Positions 1 through 9,419 of a DNA stretch of 64,000 bases are shown here, piece after piece. Source of the stretch: Yoonia sp. Lineage in GTDB: Bacteria > Pseudomonadota > Alphaproteobacteria > Rhodobacterales > Rhodobacteraceae. Every line of letters starts with the position of its first letter. Position 1 is the stretch's first letter. The notes below the pieces were generated by a model. That model was not told the DNA's origin and searched no databases. It saw nothing but the letters and a program-made list of their open reading frames with translations. The translations under genes were made by a program, and so were the position numbers. The stretch spans positions 32,469 to 96,468 of the forward strand of contig JAGSGF010000006.1 in NCBI GenBank assembly GCA_023955335.1, in the 5' to 3' direction.

Positions 1-1286
1 GCCTTAGGTGCAATCGTCGGCGCAGCGGGTGCCGCAAAGATATTTTTCTCTTCGATTTCGGTCAACTCTGCCATGTCTTCGATTGATTCTGGCGTGTTGC
101 GCACGTCGAGCAGCAGCGGTCGCGGCCCTTTGCCAGCGGTCAGCTTTGGCTCCACGCGCAGGCCGCCAATTATGACAGGCGCTTCGGGTGCTTTGCGATT
201 ACGGATCGCATCGGTGATCCGCGCTTTGACGCGTTCACCATCAACGGGGGCCGCATCAGCAACTTCGCGTTGTGCCACAAGCTCGGGCTCCGGCATCGGG
301 TCGTTGCGCTTCAACAAACCAGACAGAAAGCCGCCCGATGGCGGCACAGGCGCAGGTGCCGCCACGACGGCTGGTGCCGCCGCAAAAGCGGGCGCGGTCA
401 GAGGTGGCATTTTGCGCCCCGATGGGTCGGCCATTGGCGCAAGTTTCGTGGGCATCGCAGGGTTGGCGCGGACAACGGCAGCAGCGCGTGCTTTCAGCTC
501 TGGCTGAGGAATGAGACGGCGCGCCTCTTCTTCCTCTGCAGCAGACCGCACAAGCGCCTCACGAGACATGCGGGATTGTTCGCGTTTTACAGCAATAGTG
601 GCTAGTCCACCTTGGGCTGCTTTCGTCGACACGGCGGCGGTCTTGCCCACCATGCGCAGGATCGTGGCGTAGGTCATGATCACGCCCAGCAGCAGCCAGC
701 GCCCACCAATACGCAATTCAGCACGGGTAAAGCCCAGCACGAATGCCATCATTGCCAACAGCGCCACAAAGGTCACGAGACTAAACAGCTTCACGGCAAG
801 ACCAGCGCCAAACGGCAACACCGTTAGCACAACGGCCAGCACGGTATCCCCGAACATGCCACCCATACCAAAGTTTGGCGGCCAAGCGGGGCTTGGTGAA
901 AGTGTCACCGCATAAATCGACGCCATGGCAATCGCGATCGGTGCAAAGATGAGGCGTCCAGTTGCACGTTCTTCACCGTAGTGGGCTGCAAAACGCGCGC
1001 CCCACGTCAGCAAGATCAGTGGCATCGCCCAGATGCCCACGCCAGCGACCATCATCAAAGGTGCGGCTGTGGATGCCCCGAAACGGCCCAACCAGTTTTG
1101 GACAGGCGCGTCAGTGGCAGAAATCCAACTGGGGTCTTCGGCGGTGTAGCTTCCAACCATTATGGCCATCAGCACGCCGACCGCGATCAGCAAAAATCCG
1201 AACAATTCCTTGCCGCGTTTTTCAATCGCTGCCTGTGTGGTGCTGTCCAAAAGTGGATCGCGTCCGCGGGATTGGTAAGATGCCAT
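1..1286 (-). CDS. ftsK: DNA translocase FtsK, N-terminal part (cut by window edge)
   Basis: The reading frame stays open from an ATG at 1286 to the left edge, so the C-terminal part lies outside the window. The N-terminus (MASYQSRGRDPLLDSTTQAA) and the following hydrophobic stretches match the four-helix membrane anchor of Rhodobacteraceae FtsK. After it comes a long Ala/Pro/Glu-rich linker, and the ATPase motor and gamma domain are not visible. FtsK sits at the division septum and pumps chromosome dimers to dif for XerCD resolution. The gene starts 11 bases after the stop of the aminotransferase on the same strand, so the two are probably co-transcribed. Identity rests on the N-terminal domain only. 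Confidence 0.9.
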   Translation of the reverse strand, partial: MASYQSRGRDPLLDSTTQAAIEKRGKELFGFLLIAVGVLMAIMVGSYTAEDPSWISATDAPVQNWLGRFGASTAAPLMMVAGVGIWAMPLILLTWGARFAAHYGEERATGRLIFAPIAIAMASIYAVTLSPSPAWPPNFGMGGMFGDTVLAVVLTVLPFGAGLAVKLFSLVTFVALLAMMAFVLGFTRAELRIGGRWLLLGVIMTYATILRMVGKTAAVSTKAAQGGLATIAVKREQSRMSREALVRSAAEEEEARRLIPQPELKARAAAVVRANPAMPTKLAPMADPSGRKMPPLTAPAFAAAPAVVAAPAPVPPSGGFLSGLLKRNDPMPEPELVAQREVADAAPVDGERVKARITDAIRNRKAPEAPVIIGGLRVEPKLTAGKGPRPLLLDVRNTPESIEDMAELTEIEEKNIFAAPAAPTIAPK

Positions 1287-1297
1287 GCTTAAATTCC

Positions 1298-2476
1298 TCA
1301 GCCGTAAAGACAATCGCGGATCAGGGTGAGCCCGCGCTGCAATTCTTGTGTTGGGGCGACCATGGCCACCCGAATAAATGTGTCACCGGGATTGAACCCG
1401 TCGACGTCACGGCTCAGATAAGCGCCCGGAAGGGTCCGTACACCTGTCTGTTGCCAAAGCTTGACCGCCGCCGCTTCGCCATCGTCCACAGGTAGCCAAA
1501 GGAAGAAACCGGCTTGCGGGGACTGATAGCCGTCGATGTGGCCCAGCGTGTCGTCTGCAATCTTGTATTTCTGTTGATAAAGTTTCCGGTTTTCCACAAC
1601 GTGTTCGTCGTCGGCCCATGTCGCAGCAGCGACGGCTTGCAGCGGACCTGGAAGCGGCGCACCCGCGTAAGCCCGCAAAGCAAGGATACGTGCAATACTT
1701 TTGGGCCCACCTGCACAAAAGCCAGACCGCAGGCCCGGCATGTTCGACCGCTTGGACAGCGAATGGAAAATCACAACCCGTTCAGGGTCTGCACCCATAT
1801 CGCGTGCCACTTGCAACGCCCCGACAGGGGGTGTGTCGCGGTAAATCTCGGCGTAGCATTCGTCAGCGAAAATCTGGAAATCATGCTTTACGGCCAGCCG
1901 AATTAGGGCTTCCCAATACGCGCGGTCGGCGACAGCACCCTGCGGATTTGCAGGCGAACAAATGTACGCAATCGCCGTCCGGTCAAGGATGTCTTCGGGC
2001 AGTCCGGCAAAATCCGGCAGGTTTCCGGTGGCAGGCGTTGCAGGCACATAGACAGGGTCGGCGTTTACCGACAGGGCCGCAACGGCATAGACTTGATAGA
2101 ATGGATTGGGCGTCAAGATCACAGGCTTTTGCCCGTTCTTGGTTTCAGGACACAGCGCCATAGCGGCGTTATACAGCCCTTCCCGCGTTCCGTTCAGAGC
2201 TAGAATTTCGGTGGCAGGTACCGTGATGTCATAGCGGCGGTTCAAATAACCACTGATCGCAGACAGCAAATCGTCGGTGCCATTGTTGTTTGGATACTGG
2301 CCGAGGCTGGACAAATTAGCGGCCAAAACGTCACCCACGAATGAGGGAAACGCATGGCGGGGCTCGCCAATCGTCATATTGATCACGTCCGTGGCGTTTG
2401 TCGGCACATCCAAAAGGGCGCGCAAACGGGGCCAAGTCGCAACCGGGAGGTTCGAGAACCGCTCGGGAAAAATCAT
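1298..2476 (-). CDS. PLP-dependent class I/II aminotransferase, DapC-like
   Basis: A 392-residue fold-type I aminotransferase. The PLP lysine is K242 in FHSLSKRSN; the region LNGTREGLYNAA near residue 94 and LTPNPFYQVY near 121 are typical of succinyldiaminopimelate aminotransferase (DapC). That enzyme makes N-succinyl-LL-2,6-diaminopimelate from glutamate and the keto precursor. dapD and dapE, which act just before and after this step, lie 11 and 15 kb away, so a role in lysine and peptidoglycan synthesis is reasonable. The start ATG at 2476 is the only good one. Substrate is inferred from family resemblance; another acyl-amino acid aminotransferase cannot be excluded. It is followed by ftsK on the same strand. 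Confidence 0.75.
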   Translation of the reverse strand: MIFPERFSNLPVATWPRLRALLDVPTNATDVINMTIGEPRHAFPSFVGDVLAANLSSLGQYPNNNGTDDLLSAISGYLNRRYDITVPATEILALNGTREGLYNAAMALCPETKNGQKPVILTPNPFYQVYAVAALSVNADPVYVPATPATGNLPDFAGLPEDILDRTAIAYICSPANPQGAVADRAYWEALIRLAVKHDFQIFADECYAEIYRDTPPVGALQVARDMGADPERVVIFHSLSKRSNMPGLRSGFCAGGPKSIARILALRAYAGAPLPGPLQAVAAATWADDEHVVENRKLYQQKYKIADDTLGHIDGYQSPQAGFFLWLPVDDGEAAAVKLWQQTGVRTLPGAYLSRDVDGFNPGDTFIRVAMVAPTQELQRGLTLIRDCLYG

Positions 2477-2594
2477 AACTGCCTCAACTTACGGGATCAT
2501 TTCGCCCCGCTTTGTTTTAAACTAGCCCGAGGCGGGCGGTGCTGTCCAGAAAATGAAGCAAGATAAACGGTGATGCGTGACCCAATTGTGGCAT

Positions 2595-3923
2595 TTAGGC
2601 CAGCGCAGCGGTCATACTGACCCCAAGCCGCAGCAGTTTCGCCTCTGATCCGGCGGGCCCATTAAGCATTATGCCGCACGACGGCACCGGCGTCGGGATG
2701 GTCAGCGATGCCAAGCCCATCAGATTGCCAATGCGCGTATTTCGCAGTGTCAGCAGGTTTTCGACGCGGTAATAATCCGGATCGCTGTCCAAACGCGCAA
2801 GGTTCGGGGGCAAGATCGGTGCTGTTGGGCAGATCACGGCGTCAAAGCCAGCAGTCGCGCGGGCATAGGTTTCACGGATTTCGCGTAACTTAATCCAATG
2901 CCCCACATAATCAGCCGCCAGCACATCGCGCCCCGCCCTAACCCGTTCAAGGATTTGCGGGAACATCTTTTCTGGCGCCGCCTCCACAAGGTCCTTCCAG
3001 CAACCATAAGCATCCGCGCAAAACAGCGGCCCAGCCATCGCAAAGGCGTCGTGTAAGTCGGGGATTTCGATATGCGCGACAATGCCGCCTGCCGCTTTGA
3101 TCCGATCCACAGCTGCGTTGAACCCGTCACGAGGCGCGTCGCGTAGATCGTCCATCGCAATCGTGTCGAGAATAGCAAAGCGACGACCCCGAAGCGAGAT
3201 ACCCGTCATGTCCGCGGGCTTTGTGCCTTCGAGTGCTGCAAGCATCAGACCCGCATCTTCGACGGATCGGCAAAGCGGCCCGATGGTATCAAACGTCAAA
3301 CACAGCGGGACAACGCCGTTCAGGGTGATCCGACCATGGGTTGTTTTCAGGCCAACCAGATCGTTCCAAGCTGACGGAATACGGACCGAGCCGCCTGTAT
3401 CTGACCCGACTGCGGCTGCTGCAAGGCCGAACGCGACAGAAGCAGCAGCGCCAGAACTGGATCCACCCGGCACCGCGTCTGCGTCATTCACGCAAGGCGG
3501 CGTTTCCATCTGGGGGTTATAGCCCAACCCGCTGAATGCAATTTCCGACAGGTGCGTTTTTCCAAGGCAAACCAGCCCCGCAGCAGTGCCCGCCACCAAT
3601 ACGTCCGCGTCAGTATCAGGCACACGTCCGTCCATCAGCCGCGTACCGGCTTGGGTCGTAATGCCTGCGCTGTCGATCAGGTCTTTCCAAGACACAGGCA
3701 CACCGTCGAGCGGGCTGCGCCGCTGGCCCGATTTTGCACGAATACCGGATGCTTTCGCCTCAGCCCGCGCACGGTCGTGGGTCACGACGGTATAAATTCG
3801 GTGGCTGAGGGAGTGTGCATCAATGGCCTTTAGATAGGTTTCGGTCAGATCAACGGGGTTAATATTCCCCGCGCCGATACCTCGCCCCAAATCCGCTGCC
3901 GTCATCCAAAGCCAGTCTTGCAT
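2595..3923 (-). CDS. Amidase signature family hydrolase
   Basis: A 442-residue amidase of the Ser-cisSer-Lys type. With the start at 3923 the triad can be read as K80 (SWKDL), S155 (GGSSSG) and S179 (SDTGGSVR); the 24-residue spacing of the two serines fits the family. It would cleave a carboxylic amide to acid and ammonia in the cytoplasm; the substrate is unknown. The frame stays open upstream to 4094, but that extension overlaps the divergent gene's promoter region and looks non-coding. The 3923 ATG is preceded by AAAGGGA. It is not GatA: no gatB or gatC is nearby. The stop lies 118 bases from the aminotransferase start. Confidence 0.85.
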   Translation of the reverse strand: MQDWLWMTAADLGRGIGAGNINPVDLTETYLKAIDAHSLSHRIYTVVTHDRARAEAKASGIRAKSGQRRSPLDGVPVSWKDLIDSAGITTQAGTRLMDGRVPDTDADVLVAGTAAGLVCLGKTHLSEIAFSGLGYNPQMETPPCVNDADAVPGGSSSGAAASVAFGLAAAAVGSDTGGSVRIPSAWNDLVGLKTTHGRITLNGVVPLCLTFDTIGPLCRSVEDAGLMLAALEGTKPADMTGISLRGRRFAILDTIAMDDLRDAPRDGFNAAVDRIKAAGGIVAHIEIPDLHDAFAMAGPLFCADAYGCWKDLVEAAPEKMFPQILERVRAGRDVLAADYVGHWIKLREIRETYARATAGFDAVICPTAPILPPNLARLDSDPDYYRVENLLTLRNTRIGNLMGLASLTIPTPVPSCGIMLNGPAGSEAKLLRLGVSMTAALA

Positions 3924-4002
3924 CGTCGTCCCTTTCGTTTTGTCCACGCTAGCGACACCGCAGCGCATGGACAATCCCACGTCGCTGCCCATATTGCGGT
4001 AT

Positions 4003-5214
4003 ATGGATAGTGATCTCATCATCGTGGGCGGTGGCCTGAACGGCCCTGCTTTGGCCCTTGCGGCTGCGGGCGCCGGATTTTCTGTGACCATCATTGATGC
4101 GTTGCCTTCGGCTGTCCGGTCGATGCCCGATTTCGACGGGCGGTCATACGCGCTTGCGCTGACCTCTCAGCGGTTGTTGCAAGGGATCGGCGTGTGGCGT
4201 GCTGTCGCAGACCATGCGCAACCGATGTTGGAGATTAAGGTCACCGATGGCCGCGCTGGTGAAGGCGCAGCCCCTTGGATGATGCATTTCGATCATGCCG
4301 AAATCGAAGAAGGCCCAATGGGTTTCTTGGTAGAAGATCGCCATTTGCGGGCCGCATTTCTGACCGCGATGGATGAATCAGATTTAATCACACAAATCGA
4401 TGCCGCCCGCGTTGTTGCACAAGATATCATGCCAGACGGCGCGACTGTGACATTAGACAACGGCGAAACCGTTTCCGGTCGTCTCTTGGTCGGGTCGGAT
4501 GGACGCGGCAGTGGCACCGCCAAGCGCGCTGGGATCAAGAGGATCGGCTGGGGTTATGACCAGACGGCGGTCGTCTGTGCGGTCGCCCATGACAAACCCC
4601 ACGGCGGGATCGCGCATCAGTTTTTCATGCCGAACGGGCCGCTGGCAATTTTGCCGCTGACAGGCAATCGGTCGTCGATTGTTTGGTCGGAAAGCACGGA
4701 TCGGGCCGCGCAGCTGATGAAACTGGATGATGATCAATTCCTGGAGGCATTGCGCCCTGCCTTTGGCAGTTTCCTTGGGCAGTTATCACTGACGGGTGCG
4801 CGGTTTACATACCCGCTTGGGCTGACGCTCGCGCAAAGCTTTGTTGCTGATCGCGTCGCCCTGATCGGGGACGCGGCACATGGTGTGCACCCGATTGCGG
4901 GGCAAGGTTTGAACGCGGGCTTGCGCGATGTGGCCGCCTTGGCGCAGGTCTTGTCAGAGGCCCGCGCGCGCGGTGAAGACATCGGTGGCGCGCAACCACT
5001 AGCCCGCTATCAGGAATGGCGCAGATTTGACACGACAACGCTGGCGCTTGCCACGGACACGTTCAACCGCCTATTTTCAAACGATAACCCACTGCTGCGT
5101 GCGGCGCGGGACATGGGGATGGCGGCCATAAATGCGGCCCCATCATTGCGGCGCGGATTTATCCGCGAGGCGGCCGGACTGACGGGCGATTTGCCGAAAT
5201 TGATGCAGGGCTGA
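4003..5214 (+). CDS. FAD-dependent monooxygenase of the UbiH/UbiF/Coq6 family
   Basis: A 403-residue flavoprotein hydroxylase, probably for the ubiquinone ring. The N-terminal dinucleotide fold is LIIVGGGLNGPALALAAAG, and near residue 285 comes the second FAD motif GDAAHGVHPIAGQGLN, followed by LRDVAALA. These motifs define the UbiH family. ubiE and ubiB lie at 58.6-60.9 kb. The frame extends upstream to 3940, but 4003 brings MDSDLIIVGGG to the N-terminus as in relatives; the ribosome site there is weak, so ATG 3967 remains possible. It is divergent from the amidase and its stop abuts that of the Trm112-like gene. Which ring position it hydroxylates cannot be told. Confidence 0.82.
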   Translation: MDSDLIIVGGGLNGPALALAAAGAGFSVTIIDALPSAVRSMPDFDGRSYALALTSQRLLQGIGVWRAVADHAQPMLEIKVTDGRAGEGAAPWMMHFDHAEIEEGPMGFLVEDRHLRAAFLTAMDESDLITQIDAARVVAQDIMPDGATVTLDNGETVSGRLLVGSDGRGSGTAKRAGIKRIGWGYDQTAVVCAVAHDKPHGGIAHQFFMPNGPLAILPLTGNRSSIVWSESTDRAAQLMKLDDDQFLEALRPAFGSFLGQLSLTGARFTYPLGLTLAQSFVADRVALIGDAAHGVHPIAGQGLNAGLRDVAALAQVLSEARARGEDIGGAQPLARYQEWRRFDTTTLALATDTFNRLFSNDNPLLRAARDMGMAAINAAPSLRRGFIREAAGLTGDLPKLMQG

Positions 5215-5394
5215 CTAGTCGAGGCTGCGCGCTTCATCAAACAACATCACCGGAATGCCGTTACGGATCGGAAACGCGAGGTTCGCATTCTTCGAAATAA
5301 GTTCTTGAGCCTCAGCATCATAAACCAACGTGCCGCGTGTCTGCGGACAGATCAACGCCTCAAGCATTTTAGGGTCAAATCGTGCTTCGGTCAT
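5215..5394 (-). CDS. Trm112-family small protein
   Basis: A 59-residue protein starting [20 protein letters not shown] and ending near [17 protein letters not shown]. The pattern LxxLxCPxTxGxL followed by FPIRxGIPVML is that of bacterial Trm112/YcaR proteins, small folds that in other domains of life activate methyltransferases. Only one of the usual zinc cysteines is left (C16). It has no methyltransferase partner next to it. Its ATG overlaps the stop of the LON-domain gene by four bases (ATGA), which implies translational coupling. The gene is clear but the function in bacteria is unsettled. Confidence 0.85.
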   Translation of the reverse strand: MTEARFDPKMLEALICPQTRGTLVYDAEAQELISKNANLAFPIRNGIPVMLFDEARSLD

Positions 5395-6032
5395 TGCATC
5401 ATTTCCTCTGCTGATCCGCCACGTAGCGAAAACTCTATTAGCGTTGTGAGCGTTTCGCGACGCGTGGTCAATGACGGGGCCTCAAGCAGGGCTTGTTTGT
5501 CTTCCGGCTCAAACGGGCAAAGCATCGATAGCGAATTTATAAGCAATTCATCCTCGGCCTCAAGCAGGCTTTCCCAGTCGGTTTGCAGCCCTTGGTCATC
5601 AAAGAATCTTCCAAGCGCTTCCATGAATTTCGGTCGGTCAAACGTGGCGTCTGTTTCAACGCCACCAAGGTCGCGGTCGAACCCTTGCCAGTTCACGCGG
5701 GCGCGTCTGTAAGGGACAAATCCCTCAACTTCTTTTATCAGCCGGAACCGCGATGCACCTGCGAGGGTGATCATATATCGCCCGTCTTCGGTCTCGGAAA
5801 ACGCAGTGACCCGTCCCGCACAACCAATGCTGTGCAGTTTGCCTGCGCCATCTGGCCCATCATAGGTTTGCACCATCCCAATCAACCGATGCTCGGTTTT
5901 CAGCGCGTCATCCAGCATTTGCAGATAGCGCGGTTCAAACAGGTTTAACGGCAGCCGAGCACGTGGCAAAATCAGCGCGCCCGACAGCGGGAACACAGGG
6001 ATCGTATCAGGAAGATCAATTGTTTTGGTCAT
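5391..6032 (-). CDS. LON peptidase N-terminal (substrate-binding) domain protein
   Basis: A 213-residue protein made only of the LON substrate-binding domain: [20 protein letters not shown] at the start, then FEPRYLQML and GCAGRVTAF. There is no ATPase or protease part, so it is not Lon itself. Such stand-alone proteins are common in Alphaproteobacteria and lie beside a thioredoxin gene as here. The gene overlaps the Trm112-like gene by ATGA and follows the CnoX-like gene by 27 bases, so the three probably form one transcript. A role in protein quality control is inferred from the domain and the neighbours. Confidence 0.88.
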   Translation of the reverse strand: MTKTIDLPDTIPVFPLSGALILPRARLPLNLFEPRYLQMLDDALKTEHRLIGMVQTYDGPDGAGKLHSIGCAGRVTAFSETEDGRYMITLAGASRFRLIKEVEGFVPYRRARVNWQGFDRDLGGVETDATFDRPKFMEALGRFFDDQGLQTDWESLLEAEDELLINSLSMLCPFEPEDKQALLEAPSLTTRRETLTTLIEFSLRGGSAEEMMQ

Positions 6033-6059
6033 ACCACGTTACTTAGGCTGATTATCTGA

Positions 6060-6968
6060 TCAGGCAAATATCATTGACGAAAGTTTGCGTCGCCCGTTCA
6101 AAACAACCGGATCTGTTGGTGCCAATGCGTCAAAGATGGTGAACAGCTCGGTACGTGCGGCACCGTCATTCCATTCACGATCACGCCGGAAGCTTTCGAG
6201 CAGTTGGTCAACCGCTCCTGCCGCGTCATCATTCGCCATCAGCGCATTTGCCAGTTCAATCCGTGCTTGGTGGTTGTCCGGGTCTGCGTCGACCGCGGCG
6301 CGCAGGTCGTCAACCGGCCCTGCATTCGCAGCCTTTCGTGCAAGGGTCAGTTGCGCATGGGCTGCATCAATCGCAGCATCGGCGGAGATTTCGGCAGGTG
6401 CGCCGTTCAGGACCGCCTCGGCCTGATCCAAATCACCAAGCGCGATGTGCGCCCGCACAAGACCGCCGTAGGCCACGGCATGCAGGCCATCTTCAGACAG
6501 GATCGCTGCAAATGTTTCGGCGGCATCAGCATAATCGCCGTCGGTCATCATACCTTCGGCAGCTTCAATCGCGTCATCGAGCCCGTTGTCAGGCTCTGGC
6601 CCCAAAGCCACGATTTTATCGACAAAGGCGTTAATCTCGGATGGCGGAATAGCACCTTGGAAACCGTCGACGGGTTGTCCGTTAAAGAACGCATAAACCA
6701 TAGGGAGGGACTGCACCTGCAGTTGGGCTGCGACCGCTGGGTTTGCATCTACGTCGATCTTCACCAATTTCACGCGGCCTTCGGCGCGGGTGACTGCGGC
6801 CTCAATAGCTGGTCCAAGCGTTTTACAAGGTCCGCACCATGGCGCCCAAAAATCAACGATCACCGGGACCGTTTTCGAGGTTTCAACCACGTCTTGCATG
6901 AATGACGCGTCGGTGCCGTCCACAATGTGTGTGGGTGTCGCTTTCGGGGTATCGCCCAAACCTAGCAT
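6060..6968 (-). CDS. Thioredoxin-TPR fusion (CnoX/YbbN-like co-chaperone)
   Basis: 302 residues: a thioredoxin fold at about 20-125 with an intact WCGPC (C45, C48), followed by TPR-like helical repeats from about 130 to 290 rich in Ala, Asp and Leu. This architecture is that of CnoX/YbbN, a holdase that protects clients from oxidation and passes them to chaperones. E. coli CnoX has lost the CxxC redox pair, whereas this protein keeps it, as in Caulobacter-type CnoX. It is first in the cluster with the LON-domain and Trm112-like genes. A good ribosome site (GGAGAC) lies before ATG 6968. Confidence 0.88.
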   Translation of the reverse strand: MLGLGDTPKATPTHIVDGTDASFMQDVVETSKTVPVIVDFWAPWCGPCKTLGPAIEAAVTRAEGRVKLVKIDVDANPAVAAQLQVQSLPMVYAFFNGQPVDGFQGAIPPSEINAFVDKIVALGPEPDNGLDDAIEAAEGMMTDGDYADAAETFAAILSEDGLHAVAYGGLVRAHIALGDLDQAEAVLNGAPAEISADAAIDAAHAQLTLARKAANAGPVDDLRAAVDADPDNHQARIELANALMANDDAAGAVDQLLESFRRDREWNDGAARTELFTIFDALAPTDPVVLNGRRKLSSMIFA

Positions 6969-7054
6969 GGTAGTCTCCTCAATCCGGTGTGCGCTCCTTA
7001 TATGGGGGCTTTGATGGACTTTACCACGGTGAATTGCGCGGCTAGCGTAGGTTT

Positions 7055-7690
7055 ATGGCGCATTCGGTTCTGACATATGGCGACAGTAACACCCACGGGA
7101 CACCCCCGATGGGATCATTGGATCATCATCCGCGCCTTATGCGTCGCTGGCCTGTGGTCATGGCGGATGCGGCAGGTGTCGATCTGATCGAAGAAGGATT
7201 GGGCGGAAGGTTAGCTGCTGGGCACGGCGACCCCAACATGGGTCCGCATATGGATGGCCAGTTGGGGCTGCGTATTGCGCTCGCAAGCCATGGACCGATT
7301 GACATGCTGACGATCATGTTGGGCACCAATGATTTGCAAGCCCATCACGGCAAAACTGCCCCGCAGATTGCAGCCCATGTGGATGCGCTTGTTAAAATCG
7401 CACAGACGGATGACTTGCAAGATCGGCATGGCAGTTTTGAGATTTTGTTAATCTGCCCACCACCAGTCATTGCTGTTGGTGTGTTCGCCGCTGATTTTGC
7501 CGATACCGTGGCGGCGTCACGCGCGATGCCCGCATTATATGCCCGCGTTGCGACCCGTCGCGGTGTGCATTTCATGGACGCGAGCACGCATATCGCAAGT
7601 AGCGATATCGACGGCATTCATTTTGATAATGCAGCCCACGCGGTGCTGGGCCAAGCCGTGGCGGATCAGATCAAAGGTATTCTGATCTGA
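7055..7690 (+). CDS. SGNH/GDSL hydrolase family protein
   Basis: A 211-residue SGNH-fold esterase. Block I is GDSN at residues 9-12 (nucleophile Ser11), block III is MLGTNDLQ near 88, and block V is DGIHFDN near the end with the catalytic Asp and His. There is no signal peptide, so it acts in the cytoplasm. It resembles the arylesterase/acyl-CoA thioesterase branch, but the substrate cannot be named. It is divergent from the CnoX-like gene and convergent with the IalB gene, with a gap of only ten bases. Confidence 0.85.
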   Translation: MAHSVLTYGDSNTHGTPPMGSLDHHPRLMRRWPVVMADAAGVDLIEEGLGGRLAAGHGDPNMGPHMDGQLGLRIALASHGPIDMLTIMLGTNDLQAHHGKTAPQIAAHVDALVKIAQTDDLQDRHGSFEILLICPPPVIAVGVFAADFADTVAASRAMPALYARVATRRGVHFMDASTHIASSDIDGIHFDNAAHAVLGQAVADQIKGILI

Positions 7691-7700
7691 TCCGGTTCCT

Positions 7701-8228
7701 TTAGCCACCGCAGCGCTTTGCAGCGTCTTCTTCTGCGGCAGTAAAGCCAAGAAGGCTAAACTTATCAGCCGTTTGCGTGCCCCGACCGGACCGTGCGGTT
7801 AATGTTGTATCAGCACCACGCTTCATGGCGGCCACGATTTTCGCGTCGTCTTCCGAGCTGGCGGGCCAAGCCCATTCGCCTTCGGTAAACAGCTCGAACG
7901 TGGTCCCAGCGATTTCCATGTCCGCAGTCGAACCAGACGCAAACGGGTAACCGCCTGTGAACGCCACTTGCCCCTGCACAGATGCAGCCGGACGGTAGAA
8001 CACCATCAACAGGACCTCACTACGCCGGACAGCGACAGTTTGCCCGTCTTTGGTGTTCACAGTTTCCTTGGGCGCCGAAACAGCCCAGCATTCTTTTGGG
8101 TCATCTTCGGTGAAAACGGACCAATCGGTGTTGGCCGCCACACGGTTATTGCTTTCTTGAGCGGCGGACATGGTACCAATGGCACACGCCGCTACCACAC
8201 AAAATGCGCGCGAAATTTTGAAAATCAT
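7701..8228 (-). CDS. Invasion-associated locus B (IalB) family periplasmic protein
   Basis: 175 residues with an N-terminal signal peptide (MIFKISRAFCVVAACAIGTM then SAAQE). The mature part has the IalB pattern: DWSVF...CWAVSAPKE, a basic VRRSE segment followed by MVFYRP, and a C-terminal KRCGG. The family is secreted and widespread in Alphaproteobacteria; despite the name it is not a sign of virulence in marine species. The frame is open to 8285, but ATG 8228 brings the signal peptide to the front and has GGAGG nine bases upstream. It is divergent from the asparaginase gene. Confidence 0.85.
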   Translation of the reverse strand: MIFKISRAFCVVAACAIGTMSAAQESNNRVAANTDWSVFTEDDPKECWAVSAPKETVNTKDGQTVAVRRSEVLLMVFYRPAASVQGQVAFTGGYPFASGSTADMEIAGTTFELFTEGEWAWPASSEDDAKIVAAMKRGADTTLTARSGRGTQTADKFSLLGFTAAEEDAAKRCGG

Positions 8229-8417
8229 ACCTAACAGCCTCCAAGCTGTGCTTGCCTCTGGACGCCCCACAATGCCTTGGTGCATCTTATGGCACCTTTT
8301 CGACTAGCGGGATCTGTTTCAACTCGATAGCGATCATGTTAGCAAAAAACCGCTTGGTTGGGAAAGCCCCGATTTTCGCATAACGCAAGACATTGCCCAG
8401 CACGTAAGGACACAGCG

Positions 8418-9407
8418 ATGACAAATCCAGTTGATATGGTCGAAATTTGGCGCGGCGACATACTTGAAAGCCTCCACCGTGGACATGCGGTTGTCTGTGG
8501 CCAAAACGGCGATGTGATCCACGCATGGGGCGACCCGGATGCGATAATCTTTCCACGCTCGTCGTGCAAAATGATCCAAGCACTGCCGCTGCTCGAAAGT
8601 GGTGCCGGCGCGCATTTAACGACAGAGCAGTTGGCGTTGTCATGCGCATCCCATCAGGGGGCTGCAATTCATACCGACCGCGTTGGTACTTGGCTGAATG
8701 ATCTGGGGCTTTCGGACAGCGATTTTCGCTGCGGCTCTCAATGGCCTGCAGATCATGACGCCAAAAACCGTTTGATCCGCGCCTATGAAGAGCCGTGTCA
8801 GATTCATAACAACTGTTCGGGCAAACACGCTGGATTTTTGACGCTGAACAAACATTTGGGAGGTGGTCCTGACTATGAAAAGGTCGATCATCCCGTACAA
8901 ATAGCAGGCAAAGCCGCGTTTGAGGAAACAACAGGCGAGACAAGCCCAGGCTACGGCATAGACGGCTGTTCGGCCCCGAACCATGCGTGCACTGTCACAG
9001 GTTTGGCGCGGTCGATGGCCGCATTTGCTCGCGCCGATACCGGCGGTGATTTGCGCCAGCAGTCGATGGTTAAACTGCGTGATGCGATGATGACCTATCC
9101 AGAGCTGGTTGCCGGAGAGACCCGTGCCTGCACCGATCTGATGCGTGCTATGGGTGGCAAGGTTGCTCTCAAAACCGGAGCCGAGGGTGTGTTTGTTGCA
9201 ATTATTCCAAGCTTGAAGATGGGCGTTGCGCTTAAGACCGTGGATGGAACAACACGCGCGTCCGAGGCTGCAATTGCGGCGATTTTGGTCAAACTGGGCG
9301 TGCTTGATGCGGCTCACCCCGCGACAATCGCCCGCATGACCCCACAATTGAAAAACTGGCGCGGCATTGTGACGGGCTTCACCCGCCCTGCTGCTGCACT
9401 AACTTAA
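8418..9407 (+). CDS. Asparaginase, AnsA/asparaginase II (Rhizobium-type) family
   Basis: A 329-residue protein of the asparaginase II family (Pfam Asparaginase_II), unrelated in fold to E. coli AnsA/AnsB. Visible family motifs are FPRSSCKMIQALPL, LALSCASHQG, NNCSGKHAGFL and GIDGCSAPNHA, with the conserved Ser-Lys and Cys residues. It would hydrolyse L-asparagine to aspartate and ammonia in the cytoplasm. The start at 8418 has AAGGA eight bases upstream, while an earlier in-frame ATG at 8358 lies in non-coding-looking DNA. xthA starts 12 bases downstream on the same strand. Confidence 0.88.
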   Translation: MTNPVDMVEIWRGDILESLHRGHAVVCGQNGDVIHAWGDPDAIIFPRSSCKMIQALPLLESGAGAHLTTEQLALSCASHQGAAIHTDRVGTWLNDLGLSDSDFRCGSQWPADHDAKNRLIRAYEEPCQIHNNCSGKHAGFLTLNKHLGGGPDYEKVDHPVQIAGKAAFEETTGETSPGYGIDGCSAPNHACTVTGLARSMAAFARADTGGDLRQQSMVKLRDAMMTYPELVAGETRACTDLMRAMGGKVALKTGAEGVFVAIIPSLKMGVALKTVDGTTRASEAAIAAILVKLGVLDAAHPATIARMTPQLKNWRGIVTGFTRPAAALT

Positions 9408-9419
9408 AGGACTTTTGCA

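Noticed and set aside
1..1286. Several plus-strand frames (e.g. 73-507, 962-1495) as genes.
   Set aside because: They are antisense to the ftsK reading frame, which is open throughout and has clear homology.
3924..4094. Extension of the amidase frame upstream.
   Set aside because: It overlaps the divergent promoter and the UbiH-type start; ATG 3923 has the good ribosome site.
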